Assembly: GCA_016868895.1 (NCBI GenBank) | Contig: VGFK01000001.1 | Location: 459,006-523,005, forward strand | Length of the DNA stretch: 64,000 bases | Direction: 5' to 3' | DNA from: Bacteroidota bacterium | GTDB lineage: Bacteria > Bacteroidota > Bacteroidia > Chitinophagales > Chitinophagaceae | Shown here: positions 43,957-51,835 of the stretch, in pieces | Layout: every line of letters starts with the position of its first letter | Numbering within the stretch: position 1 is the first letter of the stretch | The notes under the pieces: model-generated | The model's input: the letters and a program-made list of their open reading frames with translations, nothing else | Told to the model about the DNA's origin: nothing | The model's database searches: none | Position numbers and translations under genes: made by a program

Positions 43957-44779
43957 ACTGCGTGCGAACTACTGCTTTTGCGGCTACCCAGGCTTTGTGG
44001 TAATTGGGTATGCGGATACGCTCTTCAAGAATGCGCTGTGGTTGAAGCGCTTTGATTTTCTTGAATAAACTCATGTAATACTTATAGGCAAGGTAGACGC
44101 CAAAGCGAGCTTTGAGCGGAAGCTGTATGATGCCCATGTAGGCATGCCGAAAGTCTTGTTCAATATCTGATTCGATGGCCTCTTTCATTTCAGGAGTAAA
44201 TGCATTGAAATCTACTCCCGGAAAATAAACCCGGTTCAGTTGCTGATAATCGGCTTTCACGTCCCGAAGAAAATTCACCTTTTGAAATGCTGAACCCAAT
44301 GATTGTGCATGGGGCTTCAGCTTCTCGTATTGTTGACGATCGCCATCGCAGAAAACAAACAGGCACATGAGTCCCACTACTTCCGCACTCCCATAGATGT
44401 ATTCAGCATATCCTTGCTGATCATAGTTGGAGCGGTCCAAATCAAACTCCATGCTTTTAAAGAATGCATCAACTAACGCGAGGTCGATGTTGTATCGGTT
44501 CACAGTGATTTGAAAACTGTGCAGGATCGGATTCAGGCTGATTCCTTGAGCGATGGCTTCGTAGGTCTCTTTTTTGAAATTAGCCAGTAGGCTGATTTTA
44601 TCAAATCTATGAAACGTATCCACGATCTCATCCGCAAAACGCACCAATCCGTATATGTCATAAATCGGTCCCTGAATATCCGAATGCAACAATCGGATGG
44701 CGCTGCTGAACGAGGTGCTGTAGCGCTGCGTAGTGATGCGGCTGCATTCGTGAGAAACAGTATGGAAGATACCGATCAT
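43943..44779 (-). CDS. crtB: Phytoene synthase
   Basis: A 278-residue prenyl-condensing enzyme that joins two geranylgeranyl diphosphates to phytoene. Both aspartate motifs are present: ADEIVDT (DxxxD) and FLRDVKADYQ (RDxxxD). The gene follows crtI after 70 nt that contain a 15-bp palindrome, so it may have its own control. Its end overlaps the convergent GH3 gene by 14 nt. Squalene synthase is the alternative but is unlikely beside crtI. Confidence 0.92.
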   Translation of the reverse strand: MIGIFHTVSHECSRITTQRYSTSFSSAIRLLHSDIQGPIYDIYGLVRFADEIVDTFHRFDKISLLANFKKETYEAIAQGISLNPILHSFQITVNRYNIDLALVDAFFKSMEFDLDRSNYDQQGYAEYIYGSAEVVGLMCLFVFCDGDRQQYEKLKPHAQSLGSAFQKVNFLRDVKADYQQLNRVYFPGVDFNAFTPEMKEAIESDIEQDFRHAYMGIIQLPLKARFGVYLAYKYYMSLFKKIKALQPQRILEERIRIPNYHKAWVAAKAVVRTQFNML

Positions 44780-44810
44780 CTTGTTGAATAAAATAAACTA
44801 ATATAAAGAG

Positions 44811-44825
44811 TTAAGTTAAACTTAA
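44811..44825. promoter_or_regulatory. Perfect palindrome between crtI and crtB
   Basis: TTAAGTT-A-AACTTAA, 7-bp arms with one central base, 31 nt upstream of the crtB start, flanked by AATAAAC copies. It is a candidate operator for a dimeric regulator or a weak RNA hairpin. Confidence 0.4.
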
Positions 44826-44849
44826 TAAACGAATCAGGGTAGATTTTGT

Positions 44850-46352
44850 TCAATAGGGGTAGAGTTTTAATCCGGGAACGATTTCTTTATGGACCAATCC
44901 TGCTACGACTTCGCCGCTGATCAGGCTGGGGGGAACGCCTGGACCTGGGACGGTCAGTTGTCCCGTGTAATATAAATGCTTAACCTTCTTGCTTTTGCAG
45001 GAGGGTTTCAAGTGAGCAGTTTGCATCAGGGTATTGGCCAGTCCGTAGGCATTTCCTTTGAAAGCGTTGTAATCTTCCACGAAGTTACTGTAGGAGTAGG
45101 CACGTTTGATCACCACGTGGTTGCGGATATCGACCCCGGTTCTGTTCTGCAGTCGCTCGCACAACAGGTTGAAATAATGTTCCCGAATGCTCTCGTTGTC
45201 CCCGTCCAATCCTGCAGCAATTGGAATCAAGAAGAATAAATTTTCTCCTCCTTCTGGTGCCTGAGAGGGATCGGTCACCGAAGTGGCACTCAAATAAAAG
45301 AGAGGAGCTGCGGGCCAAGAAGGGTGCGTATAGATTTCTTGCGCATGATCAGAGAAGGGAACATCAAAAAATAAGCTGTGGTGTTGGAGTCCTGGTATAC
45401 GCGTATTGATACCGACATAATAAATCAGACAACCCGGGGCCATGACCCGTTTATCCCAATACCGATCGGAATAAGAACGATGGGGTGCGTGCAAGAGTTG
45501 GGTTTCAATGAAGTGATAATCAGCTGCACCGATTACGGCATCGGACAGATGGAGGGCGCCGTTCTGCAACCGTATTCCTGTTGCGGTATTTTCTTCCACT
45601 TCTATGGAGGTCACATTGCTATTGAAATGAAAGCGCACTCCTTTTTCAACCGCCAAACGGTGCATGCCCTCAACAATTTTGTACATGCCGCCAACAGGAA
45701 ACCAGGTACCCAGTTTGATATCGGCATAATTCATCAAGCTATACAATGCAGGCGTGTGTTCAGGAAGTGCTCCCAGAAACAGCACCGGAAACTCCATCAT
45801 CTGACGGATTTTGGGATGCTTGAAGAAGCGGGCAATGTGCGATTGGATGTCTTTGAATACATCCAATTTGAACAGTCCCCTGATGAGTTCGCCATCTACT
45901 AGTTCCATCAGGGATTGTCCAGGCTTGAAGACCAGTTTATTGATTCCTACCTGGTATTTATATTCTGCTTCGGACATGAATTGATCCAGCTGCTTGCCCG
46001 CACCGGGTTCCATGGATTCAAACAGATCCTTCAATTCCCGGTAGTTAGCCGGAACATCCATGTGGTCGTCTGACCAATAAATGCGATACGATGGATCCAG
46101 GCGATGCAGCGTATAATAGTCGTCTATTTTTTTTCCAAAAGAGGAAAAGTAATGTTCAAATACATCGGGCATCCAGTACCAGCTGGGACCCATATCAAAA
46201 GTGAAGCCCTCTTGTTTAAAATGCCTGCAGCGTCCACCGGGTTGATCGTGTTTTTCAAAAACATCGACTTCCCAACCGTGATGAGCAAGGAAAGTAGCAG
46301 CAGAGAGGCCTGCAAATCCGCTACCAATTATACTGGCTTTTTTGGGGAGCAC
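44850..46352 (-). CDS. crtI: Phytoene desaturase
   Basis: A 500-residue FAD enzyme that desaturates phytoene to lycopene or a related carotene. The dinucleotide fold is IIGSGFAGLSAATFLA, the acidic end of strand 2 is VFEKHDQPGGRC, and the C-terminal carotenoid desaturase signature YYTGQLTVPGPGVPPSLISG (20 residues) is complete. The frame opens upstream inside the sigma gene, but GTG at 46352, 13 nt after that gene's stop, begins the Rossmann strand and is the likely start. It is in one transcription unit with the ECF sigma gene. Confidence 0.93.
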   Translation of the reverse strand: MLPKKASIIGSGFAGLSAATFLAHHGWEVDVFEKHDQPGGRCRHFKQEGFTFDMGPSWYWMPDVFEHYFSSFGKKIDDYYTLHRLDPSYRIYWSDDHMDVPANYRELKDLFESMEPGAGKQLDQFMSEAEYKYQVGINKLVFKPGQSLMELVDGELIRGLFKLDVFKDIQSHIARFFKHPKIRQMMEFPVLFLGALPEHTPALYSLMNYADIKLGTWFPVGGMYKIVEGMHRLAVEKGVRFHFNSNVTSIEVEENTATGIRLQNGALHLSDAVIGAADYHFIETQLLHAPHRSYSDRYWDKRVMAPGCLIYYVGINTRIPGLQHHSLFFDVPFSDHAQEIYTHPSWPAAPLFYLSATSVTDPSQAPEGGENLFFLIPIAAGLDGDNESIREHYFNLLCERLQNRTGVDIRNHVVIKRAYSYSNFVEDYNAFKGNAYGLANTLMQTAHLKPSCKSKKVKHLYYTGQLTVPGPGVPPSLISGEVVAGLVHKEIVPGLKLYPY

Positions 46353-46365
46353 GCTGGGAAGATAA

Positions 46366-46866
46366 TCAATACTTGGTAATCTGTTCTTTGAGCAGTCGAC
46401 GTGCAAAGTGAATACGGCTCTTGATTGTTCCCAACGGTTCATTCAACATATCCGCAATTTCATGGTACTTGTATCCTTCAAAATACAACATGAACGGTTG
46501 CTTGAATATACCGGGAAGATCATGCAGCGCCTTCATCACATTTTTCATGCCGATGTTTGCTTCTGCTGAGTTGGGGACTGCCGATTGATTGTGATCCAGA
46601 AAATAATCATTTGGTGTGCTGTCGAATATGGTATTCTGCTTCGACTTGCGGCGGTAGCTATTGATGAAAATATTGCGCATGATGGTGTAGAGCCATGCTT
46701 TGATGTTGGTCCCCACACTGTATTTCTCTTTATTGGACAACGCACGGAACATGGTTTCCTGCAACAGGTCTTTTGCGCTTTCGCTGTCTTTGGTCAGGGT
46801 CACTGCAAATGGCTTGAGGTATTCCGTGTTCTGCAACAACAATTGATTGAATTCCTGTGTAGACAT
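46366..46866 (-). CDS. ECF-type RNA polymerase sigma factor
   Basis: A 166-residue sigma-70 family factor with only regions 2 and 4. Region 2 includes DSESAKDLLQETMFRAL and the -10-binding helix around KAWLYTIMRNIFINSYRR; region 4 is LPGIFKQPFMLYFEGYKY followed by IADMLNEPLGTIKSRIHFAR. No anti-sigma gene is next to it. It lies directly before crtI and after the CarH-like regulator, so the regulator probably controls carotenoid genes through this factor, comparable to LitR/LitS of Streptomyces. Its promoter lies within a cluster of TTGTTT-type repeats. Confidence 0.9.
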   Translation of the reverse strand: MSTQEFNQLLLQNTEYLKPFAVTLTKDSESAKDLLQETMFRALSNKEKYSVGTNIKAWLYTIMRNIFINSYRRKSKQNTIFDSTPNDYFLDHNQSAVPNSAEANIGMKNVMKALHDLPGIFKQPFMLYFEGYKYHEIADMLNEPLGTIKSRIHFARRLLKEQITKY

Positions 46867-46870
46867 ACGA

Positions 46871-46935
46871 TTTGTTTAATTTTTTTCAAAACAAATTTAA
46901 ACAAATCAATTGACGACAGACTAATATTTGTTTAA
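46871..46935. promoter_or_regulatory. Sigma-gene promoter embedded in TTTGTTTAA-type repeats
   Basis: Minus strand -7 element TAAATTTG (46892-46899) is a perfect TAnnTTTG, 25 nt before the sigma start. AAACAAAT copies at 46889-46896 and 46899-46906 (10 bp apart) straddle it, and TTTGTTTAA copies in the other orientation lie at 46871-46879 and 46927-46935. Sites on top of the -7 box would suit repression. Confidence 0.5.
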
Positions 46936-47003
46936 TTTTTTTTAAAAATTATTAAACAGCGCTAAAGCAATGATTAACAGCGAATTACAGTTGAAAATTC
47001 CTC

Positions 47004-47885
47004 CTATACCAGGCTGGTAATGAACTCCGTTACCTCTTGCAGGGAGCGTTTGAAGTGAATTTGGGGAGGAATTTTCTTCTCGTAAGAAGCGGCTAGTCGA
47101 CCAGAAATAATCAAGGGAACCGACCCAAAGCGCTTCAGGGACTGATGAATGAATTTATCGAAACTGAATACACTGGACACCGAAGTCAGGTGGGTATAAA
47201 TGAAATCAGGATTCTTGTATTTGACCACATACTCCACGTCTTCCAACGGAACATTGGCACCGAGATAATACACGCGCAGACCACGGCTCTTCAATAAGTA
47301 CTGAATGAACAGCAATCCCAATTCATGGAATTCTCCCTCTGGTAAGAAAAGGAGTCCGGAACGCTTCAATTGAAACATGGGATTGACTTCCTGTGTTCCA
47401 ACAATTAGTTTTTGACGAATGATGTTGGAGACCAAGTGCTCTTGTGCGGGATTGATGTGGTCGGTAATCCACAACACACCAATGCGTACCATAAAGGGGA
47501 AAATCACCTGGTGGATTGTTTTTTCTATGCCTTTGGCTCGTATATGATCATCCAGTGTTCCTTCGAAATCTTCGAGGCTCATGTCAACCATCGCCTGAAT
47601 CAGCGCATTGACGATGCGCTCCTGCTGCGCTTGGACATTGGCAATGCTGAGGATCTTTGTTTTGATCTCGTCATCGTTCATACGATCGATGTGAGAAATC
47701 TTGAACCCGTATTTGTTCAGCAAAGAAATGTTGAGGATCTTCTTGAGCTCTTCGTTGTTGTAATAACGGATGTTCGTATCGGTTCGCTGCGGCTTTAAAA
47801 AACCATAACGCTGCTCCCATATGCGGATGGTGTGAGCTTTGATGCCCGTTAGATTTTCCAGGTCCTTGATGGTGAATGCGTTCAT
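47004..47885 (-). CDS. CarH/LitR-type MerR regulator with cobalamin-binding domain
   Basis: A 293-residue regulator. The MerR helix-turn-helix is residues 4-40 (TIKDLENLTGIKAHTIRIWE). A helical bundle follows with W139-x9-E149-H150, the spacing of the Wx9EH motif that caps adenosylcobalamin in CarH photoreceptors. The Rossmann domain carries E185-F-H187-E-L-G190, matching DxHxxG with the lower axial histidine kept. I infer that it binds AdoCbl in the dark, represses, and is released by light. It heads the unit sigma-crtI-crtB. It could still be a cobalamin-independent CarA-like form. Confidence 0.88.
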   Translation of the reverse strand: MNAFTIKDLENLTGIKAHTIRIWEQRYGFLKPQRTDTNIRYYNNEELKKILNISLLNKYGFKISHIDRMNDDEIKTKILSIANVQAQQERIVNALIQAMVDMSLEDFEGTLDDHIRAKGIEKTIHQVIFPFMVRIGVLWITDHINPAQEHLVSNIIRQKLIVGTQEVNPMFQLKRSGLLFLPEGEFHELGLLFIQYLLKSRGLRVYYLGANVPLEDVEYVVKYKNPDFIYTHLTSVSSVFSFDKFIHQSLKRFGSVPLIISGRLAASYEKKIPPQIHFKRSLQEVTEFITSLV

Positions 47886-47886
47886 A

Positions 47887-47898
47887 GTGTTATAACAC
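47887..47898. promoter_or_regulatory. GTGTTATAACAC palindrome next to the merR/carH start
   Basis: A perfect 12-bp palindrome 1 nt upstream of the start codon of the CarH-like gene, within its leader. Possible operator or part of the initiation region. Confidence 0.35.
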
Positions 47899-47973
47899 GG
47901 GGTTTTGCGAATTGTTGTACCCTACCTACCGGAATGATAAATAAGGCGGGAGCCGGGGAGCCTAAGAACGGAG

Positions 47974-48025
47974 CTAAAGTACAATGTGGAAGCTATTCAA
48001 CAGATTTGTTTCACAATTGTTTAAA
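47974..48025 (-). promoter_or_regulatory. Predicted promoter and operator of the CarH-like gene
   Basis: Minus strand TACTTTAG (47974-47981, one mismatch to TAnnTTTG) and TTG (47998-48000) form a promoter with a short 16-nt spacer. Directly upstream two TTGTTT copies (48006-48011 and 48017-48022, plus-strand reading) repeat with an exact 11-bp step, the spacing used by the CarH operators known from Thermus. Confidence 0.45.
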
Positions 48026-48059
48026 AAAATAGATAAAATTGACTGCAAACCATAAACAA

Positions 48060-48081
48060 AAAGCCCCATTTATGGGGCTTT
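48060..48081 (-). terminator. Intrinsic terminator of the polysaccharide gene run
   Basis: A 10-bp hairpin (AAAGCCCCAT, loop TT, complement) followed on the minus strand by a U-rich tract, 24 nt after the cpsB stop. It separates this run from the carH promoter. Confidence 0.85.
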
Positions 48082-48104
48082 ACGCAGAAAAAATATTTTT
48101 AAAA

Positions 48105-48827
48105 TTATTGAGCTACAGAGCCTAAAGCAGTTTGAAGCGACTTGGTAAACGGCAAGTTTCGGAGCCCCTCCAGGTGCCGTTCATGATGCAGGTCTGTTCC
48201 CAGCATCCTGACCCACCCCTGCTGGGCAATCCATTCGGCAAATTGCTGCACCGATTTTCCGTAATACCCCCCAAATGAAAGAAGGTTGCATTGCATCAGG
48301 CAACCCATTTCATGCAGCAGTTGTAAGGAAGCACGGTCCCTGGAGTAAAAAGAATACCGTTCAGGGTGGGCAAAAACCGGAACATAGCCTTGCAGCATCA
48401 TTTCAAAAATGATTTCATTCAATTGATGAGGTGGTTCGATGAAAGAGACTTCAATTAAAACAAGGTTATTCCGAATGGTCAGTAACCGCGATTTCTCTTT
48501 CAGCAACTGCTCCAGCTGTTCATCGACCAGGTATTCTGCTGCTGCTTCAATGGAGAGTTCCCATCCTTTTTTGTGCAGGGTATCGACAAACATATTGCGG
48601 CACTCAACAATGGAATCGGCATCGTTATCAAACATATCGCACATCACATGTGGGGTTGCAGTTAATTTTGAGTACCCCAGTTCCAACAATCCCTTGATCA
48701 ATGACTCGGCATGCACCTCATCTTTTGCTCCATCATCCAGTCCGGGCAAAATATGCGAGTGTACATCACGCTCAAGTTGATGAAAGGGAAAAATTTCTTT
48801 GTGCCGTTTTCCAAAAAAATGAAGCAT
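48105..48827 (-). CDS. CpsB/CapC-type tyrosine-protein phosphatase (PHP domain)
   Basis: A 240-residue manganese-dependent phosphatase. The PHP signature DVHSHILPGLDDGAKD lies near residue 22, and further metal ligands are in TATPHVM and PVFAHPERYSFY. CpsB enzymes dephosphorylate the tyrosine kinase (Wzc/CapB) that controls capsule chain length. No such kinase gene is left in the window, so its partner must be elsewhere. The start shares one base with the fcl stop. Confidence 0.9.
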   Translation of the reverse strand: MLHFFGKRHKEIFPFHQLERDVHSHILPGLDDGAKDEVHAESLIKGLLELGYSKLTATPHVMCDMFDNDADSIVECRNMFVDTLHKKGWELSIEAAAEYLVDEQLEQLLKEKSRLLTIRNNLVLIEVSFIEPPHQLNEIIFEMMLQGYVPVFAHPERYSFYSRDRASLQLLHEMGCLMQCNLLSFGGYYGKSVQQFAEWIAQQGWVRMLGTDLHHERHLEGLRNLPFTKSLQTALGSVAQ

Positions 48828-49756
48828 CAGGAGTGCGACTTCTGGTAATCCGCATACACCATTGCCAAACCCTTATCCAAATTGATTGAATGTTTCCATC
48901 CAAGTGAATGGAGCTTTGAAACATCCATCAATTTTCGGGGGGTCCCATCGGGCTTGGTAGCATCGTATACAATGGCTCCCCGGTAACCAACAGTGCTGCG
49001 AATCATTTCAGCAAGTTCTGTGATCGTTTGATCTTCCCCGGTCCCTATGTTAACTAACCCAGCCTCATCATACTGCTGCATTAAAAAATGACAGGCATCG
49101 GCCAAGTCATCTGCATGAAGAAATTCCCGCTTGGGAGTGCCTGTCCCCCAGATCACTACTTCAGGAGCATTGGCTTGTTTGGCATCATGAAATTTTCGGA
49201 TGAGTGCCGGGAGAACATGGGAGCTATGAAGATCGTAATTATCGTTTGGACCATACAGGTTGGTGGGCATCACCGAAATAAAATTGCAATTGTACTGGCT
49301 GCGATAGGCATCGCACATTTTGATTCCGGCAATTTTGGCAATCGCATAGGGCTCATTGGTATCTTCCAATAATCCGGTGAGCAGGTATTCTTCTTTCAAT
49401 GGCTGTGGCGCGAGCTTGGGATAGATGCAGGATGACCCTAAGAACATCAGTTTCTTCACACCGATGGCATACGAAGAGTGTATAACGTTTGACTGAATCA
49501 TGATGTTATCATAAATAAAATCAGCCCGAAACGTATTGTTGGCCATGATGCCGCCTACTTTGGCGGCTGCAAGAAAAACGTATTCGGGTCGCTCTGCCTC
49601 AAAAAACTCATTCACCCGCTCCTGAATCCGAAGATCCAACTCAGCTGATGTTCGCGTGATGATGTTGGTATAGCCAAGTGCAATCAGGTTGAGGTAAATA
49701 GCGGAACCCACCATTCCGCGGTGTCCGGCAATATAGATCTTGGAGGACTTATTCAT
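48827..49756 (-). CDS. fcl: GDP-L-fucose synthase
   Basis: A 309-residue extended SDR that epimerises and reduces GDP-4-keto-6-deoxymannose to GDP-L-fucose. Visible are [14 protein letters not shown] (cofactor loop), the family-specific [18 protein letters not shown] and the catalytic YAIAKIAG. It overlaps gmd by 8 nt and completes the two-step pathway with it. Fucose would go into a surface glycan or T9SS-linked glycoproteins. Confidence 0.95.
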   Translation of the reverse strand: MNKSSKIYIAGHRGMVGSAIYLNLIALGYTNIITRTSAELDLRIQERVNEFFEAERPEYVFLAAAKVGGIMANNTFRADFIYDNIMIQSNVIHSSYAIGVKKLMFLGSSCIYPKLAPQPLKEEYLLTGLLEDTNEPYAIAKIAGIKMCDAYRSQYNCNFISVMPTNLYGPNDNYDLHSSHVLPALIRKFHDAKQANAPEVVIWGTGTPKREFLHADDLADACHFLMQQYDEAGLVNIGTGEDQTITELAEMIRSTVGYRGAIVYDATKPDGTPRKLMDVSKLHSLGWKHSINLDKGLAMVYADYQKSHS

Positions 49757-50864
49757 GGGGATTGTTCACCTGGTAGCCTGCATCTTTCAATAACTTCTCT
49801 CTGCGGAACAGTTCCACATCGCTTAACACCATATCTTGAACGAGCATGGGTAAGTCATAGTTGGGCTTCCAGCCGAGTTGATTCATGGCTTTGGAAGGGT
49901 CGCCTATCAGCAGATCCACTTCGGTTGGACGAAAATAGGCGGGGTCGACTGCCACTACCTCTTTGCCTTTCTCGAGCTGGAAGTCAGGATGTGCGCAGGA
50001 CACGATGTACCCTTTTTCATTCACCCCTTCACCCTTGAATTCAACCGTGATGCCCACTTCTGCAAATGCCATTCGAACAAAATCACGAACAGGAGTGGTG
50101 ATGCCGGTGGCAATCACATAATCTTCCGGTTCGGGTTGCTGCAGAATGCGCCACATCGCTTCAACATAGTCCTTGGCATGTCCCCAGTCGCGCTTCGCAT
50201 CCAGGTTACCCAGGTAGATTTTATCCTGCATCCCCAATGCAATTTGGGCAACCCCTCGTGTGATTTTACGGGTGACAAACGTCTCTCCGCGCAAGGGACT
50301 CTCATGGTTAAAAAGAATTCCGTTTACTGCATACATCTTGTATGCTTCGCGGTAATTCACTGTGATCCAATATGCATAGAGCTTGGCAACCGCATATGGT
50401 GAGCGGGGATAAAAAGGAGTCGTTTCCTTCTGAGGAACTTCATGCACCAATCCGTATAGTTCTGAAGAAGAGGCTTGATAAATTTTTGTTTTTTCAGCGA
50501 ATCCCAGTAGACGGACCGCTTCCAGTATGCGCAACGTACCAATGCCGTCAGCATTGGCAGTATATTCAGGCGTGTCAAAACTCACTTTTACATGACTCAT
50601 GGCCGCGAGATTGTAAATCTCATCCGGTTGTGTTTCCTGAATGATGCGAATCAAATTCGTTGAATCGGTCAGATCCCCATAGTGCAACTTGAGGCGTACA
50701 CCCTTCTCGTGTCGATCCTGATACAAATGATCAATGCGGGCTGTATTGAATAACGAGGATCTTCGTTTGATGCCGTGTACTGTATACCCTTTCCCCAATA
50801 GGAGTTCAGTCAGGTACGCACCGTCCTGACCGTTTACACCCGTTACCAGTGCGACTTTGCTCAT
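49749..50864 (-). CDS. gmd: GDP-mannose 4,6-dehydratase
   Basis: A 371-residue SDR. The loop [30 protein letters not shown], the catalytic SSSELYG and [14 protein letters not shown] are all typical of Gmd. The frame is open for 61 more codons upstream, but that part overlaps the wza remnant and has no homology; the ATG at 50864 (MSKVALVTG) is the start. It feeds Fcl. Confidence 0.95.
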   Translation of the reverse strand: MSKVALVTGVNGQDGAYLTELLLGKGYTVHGIKRRSSLFNTARIDHLYQDRHEKGVRLKLHYGDLTDSTNLIRIIQETQPDEIYNLAAMSHVKVSFDTPEYTANADGIGTLRILEAVRLLGFAEKTKIYQASSSELYGLVHEVPQKETTPFYPRSPYAVAKLYAYWITVNYREAYKMYAVNGILFNHESPLRGETFVTRKITRGVAQIALGMQDKIYLGNLDAKRDWGHAKDYVEAMWRILQQPEPEDYVIATGITTPVRDFVRMAFAEVGITVEFKGEGVNEKGYIVSCAHPDFQLEKGKEVVAVDPAYFRPTEVDLLIGDPSKAMNQLGWKPNYDLPMLVQDMVLSDVELFRREKLLKDAGYQVNNPHE

Positions 50865-50925
50865 AGGTTGATGAATTGAGTGAGTTTGCTCAACGGTTTC
50901 AAAATTAGCGTAAAAAGATGAGGCC

Positions 50926-51165
50926 TCAAACCAACGATCTTCCAGGCGCGACGGGATTATCGCTGTACACCGCAATGCTGAGCTGATCTCCCTTTTGCAC
51001 CTGATGATCTGGAATTTCAACCTTGCTGGTCGCGTGGAGAGGTACATCCCCCTGCAAATACTGAATGTGCTTCATGGATTCACAGGAGACCAGCAGAGCC
51101 GTTAGCACCACCAGCGTGTACCGTAAACTATATGAATTAAACTTTGACAATGGTCTTCTTTTCAA
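50926..51165 (-). pseudogene. Truncated Wza-type polysaccharide export lipoprotein
   Basis: Only 79 residues remain of a protein that is normally about 260. The lipoprotein signal (TLVVLTALLVSC) is followed by [11 protein letters not shown] and the beginning of the export domain, [17 protein letters not shown], and then stops after five unrelated residues. The next 61 nt up to gmd show no continuation in any frame, so the rest seems deleted, not frameshifted. It overlaps the upxY end by 29 nt. Wza-like proteins form the outer-membrane channel for exopolysaccharide; this stub cannot. Confidence 0.75.
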
Positions 51166-51640
51166 ACTTGGCCGTCAACAAAAACCCGAGGCTGTCGATT
51201 CTTACTTCCACCGTGTTGTTGCTGAGTACCCGCAGGATGTGACCGGTTGCTCCCATCATCACACCGGTATTGAGCATGACACGGTCAGCGGGACGAATAT
51301 CATAGGAGGTGACTTCCACATCTTCGTATTCAGAAAGGAATTTTCGAATGGCCACGATTTCTTCATCTTTCACCACAGCGGGCTTGCAATTCCAATACAC
51401 ATAATTCAAAACCCCGTCTACATAACGCACTTCAGTTATGTCTTTTTTGTCGACCCGAACAAACACATAGCTCTTGAAAAGCGGCTCTTCAATGGTTTTC
51501 ATTCGATCGCTCCACTTCCTTAACACTTTATTGAGTGGACAGTACACTTCAATTCCCTTTTTCTCCAACTCTTTGGATACCTTTTTTTCCCACCTTGGTT
51601 TGGTGTACACCGCATACCAGGACCTCTTTTCTGTATTCAT
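51137..51640 (-). CDS. UpxY/NusG-family transcription antiterminator
   Basis: A 167-residue NusG paralog. The NGN domain starts SWYAVYTKPRWEKKVSKELE and a KOW segment lies near residues 120-150 (ADRVMLNTGVMMGATGHILR). Such proteins sit at the head of polysaccharide operons in Bacteroidota and let polymerase pass terminators in that operon only. Here the operon behind it has lost most genes. A perfect -7 element and two inverted repeats lie upstream. Confidence 0.9.
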   Translation of the reverse strand: MNTEKRSWYAVYTKPRWEKKVSKELEKKGIEVYCPLNKVLRKWSDRMKTIEEPLFKSYVFVRVDKKDITEVRYVDGVLNYVYWNCKPAVVKDEEIVAIRKFLSEYEDVEVTSYDIRPADRVMLNTGVMMGATGHILRVLSNNTVEVRIDSLGFLLTAKFEKKTIVKV

Positions 51641-51686
51641 GCTAGGCTTTGTTTATGGCTTCGCCACCTCGGTCACAAATGGGTTG

Positions 51687-51732
51687 CAACCGCTAAACGG
51701 CATTGATACAAATATAACCTATTAAGCGGTTG
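51687..51732. repeat. Inverted repeat flanking the upxY -7 element
   Basis: Arms CAACCGCT (51687-51694) and AGCGGTTG (51725-51732) with a 30-nt gap that contains the promoter element. Candidate operator or leader stem. Confidence 0.5.
51709..51716 (-). promoter_or_regulatory. Predicted -7 element of upxY
   Basis: Minus strand TATATTTG, perfect TAnnTTTG, 68 nt before the upxY start. Confidence 0.5.
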
Positions 51733-51747
51733 AATAGGAAGGGTTTG

Positions 51748-51795
51748 CACTCGTATAAATCAGTGATTTCACTACGTGAAAAACCGATACGAGTG
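51748..51795. repeat. Nested inverted repeat upstream of upxY
   Basis: Outer arms CACTCGTAT (51748-51756) and ATACGAGTG (51787-51795) with a 30-nt gap; inside lies TTTCAC-TAC-GTGAAA (51767-51781). It is between the M28 peptidase stop and the upxY promoter. Confidence 0.5.
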
Positions 51796-51835
51796 TACCG
51801 TGAATTACCTAAAAATGGGCTCCAAGATTGCTGCA

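Noticed and set aside
50865..51047. A 61-residue N-terminal extension of Gmd
   Set aside because: It overlaps the wza remnant in another frame, lacks homology, and MSKVALVTG is the normal Gmd start.
51687..51732. Invertible promoter for upxY as in Bacteroides fragilis
   Set aside because: Arms are only 8 bp and the gap is 30 bp, much shorter than Mpi-type invertible segments; no recombinase gene nearby.
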